Shown here piece after piece: positions 61,703 through 64,000 of a stretch of 64,000 bases of DNA; the first letter of the stretch is position 1, and every line of letters begins with the position of its first letter. The notes beneath the pieces were generated by a model, which saw only the letters and a list, made by a program, of their open reading frames with translations, did no database searches and was not told where the DNA came from. This DNA is from Chitinophaga sp. SYP-B3965. GTDB lineage: Bacteria > Bacteroidota > Bacteroidia > Chitinophagales > Chitinophagaceae. The position numbers were made by a program, and so were the translations under genes. The stretch covers positions 1 to 64,000 of the forward strand of contig NZ_WJFD01000005.1 of NCBI RefSeq assembly GCF_009647655.1, written 5' to 3'.

Positions 61703-62395
61703 ATGAAGAAAGTAGTTGCTAACGCCGATGAAGCGATCGCCGATATTCCCAACGGCGCCACCCTCATGCTCGGGGGCTTTGGCTTGTGCGGTATTCCGGA
61801 AAACTGCATCTCTGCCCTGGTCCGCAAAGGGGTTCACACATTGACCTGTATCTCCAATAATGCCGGCGTGGATGAATTTGGACTGGGCCAGTTGCTGAAT
61901 ACAAGGCAGGTCAAAAAGATGATGTCCTCTTACGTAGGAGAGAATGCAGAATTTGAAAGACAGTTGTTATCCGGAGAACTGGAAGTGGACCTTATTCCCC
62001 AGGGAACTTTAGCCACCCGGATCCAGATGGCTGGTATGGGTATTCCTGCTTTTTTTACCCCGGCAGGGTATGGTACGGAAATAGCAGAAGGGAAAGAAAC
62101 ACGCAATTTTGACGGTAAGGATTATCTCATGGAACTAGCTCTCCATGCGGATTTTGCATTGGTAAAAGCCTGGAAGGGCGATATCATGGGCAACCTTGTT
62201 TTCAGGAAAACCACCCGGAACTTTTCTACTTCCATGGCAAAGGCAGGTAAGGTGACCATTGTAGAAGTGGAACATCTTGTACAACCGGGAGAACTGGATG
62301 CGGATGAGATCCATGTAGCGGGAATTTATGTTCACCGCATTTTCCAGGGAAGCAATTATGAAAAGCGTATTGAACGTAAAACAGTGAAGATCTAA
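61703..62395 (+). CDS. scoA: CoA transferase subunit A
   Basis: 230 residues. Family I CoA transferase alpha subunit with GGFGLCGIPENCI, CISNNAGVDEFGLGQLL, KKMMSSYVGEN and IPAFFTPAGYGT. With the next gene it forms a 3-oxoacid (succinyl-CoA:acetoacetate-type) transferase for ketone body or acetoacetate use. The acyl acceptor cannot be read from the sequence. 11 nt before subunit B. Confidence 0.93.
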   Translation: MKKVVANADEAIADIPNGATLMLGGFGLCGIPENCISALVRKGVHTLTCISNNAGVDEFGLGQLLNTRQVKKMMSSYVGENAEFERQLLSGELEVDLIPQGTLATRIQMAGMGIPAFFTPAGYGTEIAEGKETRNFDGKDYLMELALHADFALVKAWKGDIMGNLVFRKTTRNFSTSMAKAGKVTIVEVEHLVQPGELDADEIHVAGIYVHRIFQGSNYEKRIERKTVKI

Positions 62396-62406
62396 AATCA
62401 ATTACA

Positions 62407-63063
62407 ATGGCTCTCGATAAATACGGTATCGCTAAACGCATTGCACAGGAACTGCAGGATGGCATGTATGTGAACCTTGGGATTGGCATTCCCACGCTTG
62501 TATCCAATTTTGTTCCTTCCGGGATCTCCATCATGCTGCAATCTGAAAATGGTATGCTGGGCATGGGACCTTACCCCTTAGAAGAAGATATAGACGCAGA
62601 CCTGATCAATGCAGGTAAAGAAACAGTAACAGTATTGCCCGGCGGCGCTTTTTTTGATTCCGCAGAAAGCTTTGGCATGATCCGCGCAGGGAAAGTAGAC
62701 CTCACTGTGCTGGGGGCTATGGAAGTTTCTGATAACGGGGATATTGCTAACTGGAAGATCCCCGGTAAAATGGTGAAAGGAATGGGCGGCGCTATGGACC
62801 TCGTGGCTTCTGCCAAGAATATCATAGTAGCCATGATGCATACCAACCCAAAAGGGGAAAGCAAATTACTACCCCAGTGTACACTGCCATTAACAGGTGT
62901 GCATTGTGTTAAAAAGATCGTAACGGAACTGGCAGTATTGGAGGTAACCCCTGACGGATTTAAGCTGCTGGAGCGGGCGCCGGGTGTTCCTGTGGAAGAG
63001 ATTGTGGCTAAAACAGCCGGCCGGTTAATCGTAGAAGGAGAAATTCCTGAAATGGTAATATAA
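62407..63063 (+). CDS. scoB: CoA transferase subunit B
   Basis: 218 residues. The active-site Glu is in QSENGMLGMGP, with the preceding VNLGIGIPTLVSNF and following GKVDLTVLGAMEVSDNGDIANWKIPGKMVKGMGGAMDLV. All typical of the beta subunit. Same operon as subunit A. Confidence 0.94.
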   Translation: MALDKYGIAKRIAQELQDGMYVNLGIGIPTLVSNFVPSGISIMLQSENGMLGMGPYPLEEDIDADLINAGKETVTVLPGGAFFDSAESFGMIRAGKVDLTVLGAMEVSDNGDIANWKIPGKMVKGMGGAMDLVASAKNIIVAMMHTNPKGESKLLPQCTLPLTGVHCVKKIVTELAVLEVTPDGFKLLERAPGVPVEEIVAKTAGRLIVEGEIPEMVI

Positions 63064-63078
63064 TCGTAAATTAGAAGT

Positions 63079-63909
63079 ATGCAATTGTGTTATAACGGAA
63101 AATTCATGGCGAGTGATAGGCCATTGCTCACCGTAGATAATCGCAGTTTTCGCTATGGCGACGGATGTTTTGAGACGATGAAAGTCTATCAGGGACAACT
63201 GTTGTTGGCAGATCTTCATTTTGAAAGACTGATAGCGAGTTTGCATATCCTGCACTTCCACATTCCTGCGCATTTTTCTAAAGAATACTTTACCGGCCTG
63301 ATACAGGAACTTTGCCGCATGAACAATGTGAGCCCGCTGGCACGTGTAAGGCTTACCGTATGGCGCGCAGGAACCGGGTTGTACGATCCGGTTGATCATA
63401 CACCGCATTTCATTATCCAGTGCTGGGAATTGCCGAAGCATATCTTTGAATTGAACAATGCCGGCTTAAGGCTGGATGTATATGCGGATGCTACCAAATC
63501 CGGGGATAAACTGTCAAACATCAAATCCAACAACTGCCTCCCTTACATCATGGGAGCCTTATATGCCAAACAACATCAGCTGAGCGAAGTGTTGCTGTTG
63601 AACCATCGTGGCCGTGCAGCAGATACTACTATCGCTAATATCTTCGCGGTACAGGATGGAAAGATATTTACGCCGCCGCTGAGTGAAGGCTGTGTTTGTG
63701 GTGTAATGCGCAAACACTTGTTGCAGGCTGATCTTCCTTTTAAAATAGAAGAAAAGCCTCTCACTATTTCAGACCTCCAGGATGCGGAGGAGATCTTCCT
63801 CACCAATGCTATTTACGGGATCCGCTGGGTAGGGGAGTTCCGCAAAGTCAGTTATGGCAATGCAACAGCTGCTATCGTGCATGAACTGTTGTATGAATCT
63901 ATCTTATAA
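63079..63909 (+). CDS. Class IV aminotransferase
   Basis: 276 residues, a PLP enzyme of the branched-chain or D-amino acid or 4-amino-4-deoxychorismate lyase family. Signatures: LLTVDNRSFRYGDGCFETMKVY, RVRLTVWRAGTG, the PLP-lysine region SNIKSNNCLPYIMGALYAKQ, LLLNHRGRAADTTIANIF and AEEIFLTNAIYGIRWV. The GDGCFETM form is typical of aminodeoxychorismate lyase or related enzymes, but the substrate cannot be decided. 15 nt after the CoA transferase. Confidence 0.9.
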   Translation: MQLCYNGKFMASDRPLLTVDNRSFRYGDGCFETMKVYQGQLLLADLHFERLIASLHILHFHIPAHFSKEYFTGLIQELCRMNNVSPLARVRLTVWRAGTGLYDPVDHTPHFIIQCWELPKHIFELNNAGLRLDVYADATKSGDKLSNIKSNNCLPYIMGALYAKQHQLSEVLLLNHRGRAADTTIANIFAVQDGKIFTPPLSEGCVCGVMRKHLLQADLPFKIEEKPLTISDLQDAEEIFLTNAIYGIRWVGEFRKVSYGNATAAIVHELLYESIL

Positions 63910-63911
63910 TT

Positions 63912-64000
63912 ATGGTAGCACTTTGCTGGTTACGCCGGGATCTCCGGCTCTCAGACCAGGCGGCTTTATATCATGCTTTACGCAGCGGTATGCCGGTTAT
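63912..64000 (+). CDS. Photolyase/cryptochrome, partial 5' end
   Basis: An open frame from ATG 63912 to the window end: MVALCWLRRDLRLSDQAALY and nine more residues. WxRRDLRLxDxxAL is the N-terminal signature of the DNA photolyase/cryptochrome family. The rest lies outside the window. It starts 2 nt after the stop of the aminotransferase, so it is likely in the same operon. Confidence 0.75.
   Translation, partial: MVALCWLRRDLRLSDQAALYHALRSGMPV

Overview
The window is chromosomal DNA from a member of the Bacteroidota, most likely a Chitinophaga-like member of the Chitinophagaceae. The support is a type IX secretion (T9SS) sorting domain on a secreted protein, a PorD/DUF4835 gene next to coaBC, a DUF4296 lipoprotein, the Bacteroidota form of RNA polymerase omega, promoters of the TTTG-N19-TAnnTTTG type, and an almost complete lack of Shine-Dalgarno sites. 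The genus is an inference from gene content and protein style, not from a search.

Layout. 1-170: 5S rRNA and its terminator, the tail of an rRNA operon. 256-3088: an SDR oxidoreductase convergent with a phosphatase-hisS pair. 3366-8368: a small membrane protein, a PstS-like lipoprotein and two tandem paralogous TPR exoproteins. 8824-22316: one 14-gene nuoA-N operon for respiratory complex I, with a textbook promoter and terminator and a very short NuoG. 22351-25533: an ABC permease, a small exported protein and rpsF-rpsR-rplI. 25633-32817: a 1070-residue T9SS-exported nuclease-like protein, htpG, two tandem alpha/beta hydrolases and a small exported protein. 32925-41405: recJ, a polyprenyl diphosphate synthase, an abundant-type OmpA protein, kup and a DUF4091 protein. 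41487-57569: the complete division and cell wall (dcw) cluster on the minus strand, mraZ to ftsZ, lacking murF and ddl. 57891-64000: a divergent plus-strand run of bamD, rpoZ, coaBC, porD, a DUF4296 lipoprotein, a two-subunit CoA transferase, a class IV aminotransferase and the first codons of a photolyase that runs off the window.

How it works together. Most genes are housekeeping: respiration, translation, peptidoglycan synthesis and septation, outer membrane assembly and T9SS export. I see no prophage, transposon, CRISPR array, tRNA or plasmid feature.

The least ordinary DNA is in the intergenic spaces. The 321-nt mraZ/bamD divergent region holds four tandem 10-bp MraZ-type operator repeats beside a cluster of five DnaA-box-like 9-mers, two of them perfect. 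The nuoE-nuoF gap holds two tandem hairpin-forming 63-nt repeats. An 11-bp eight-unit array lies between rplI and a small exported protein gene. The 3' end of the second TPR gene has been duplicated downstream of itself. These are the places I would look first.
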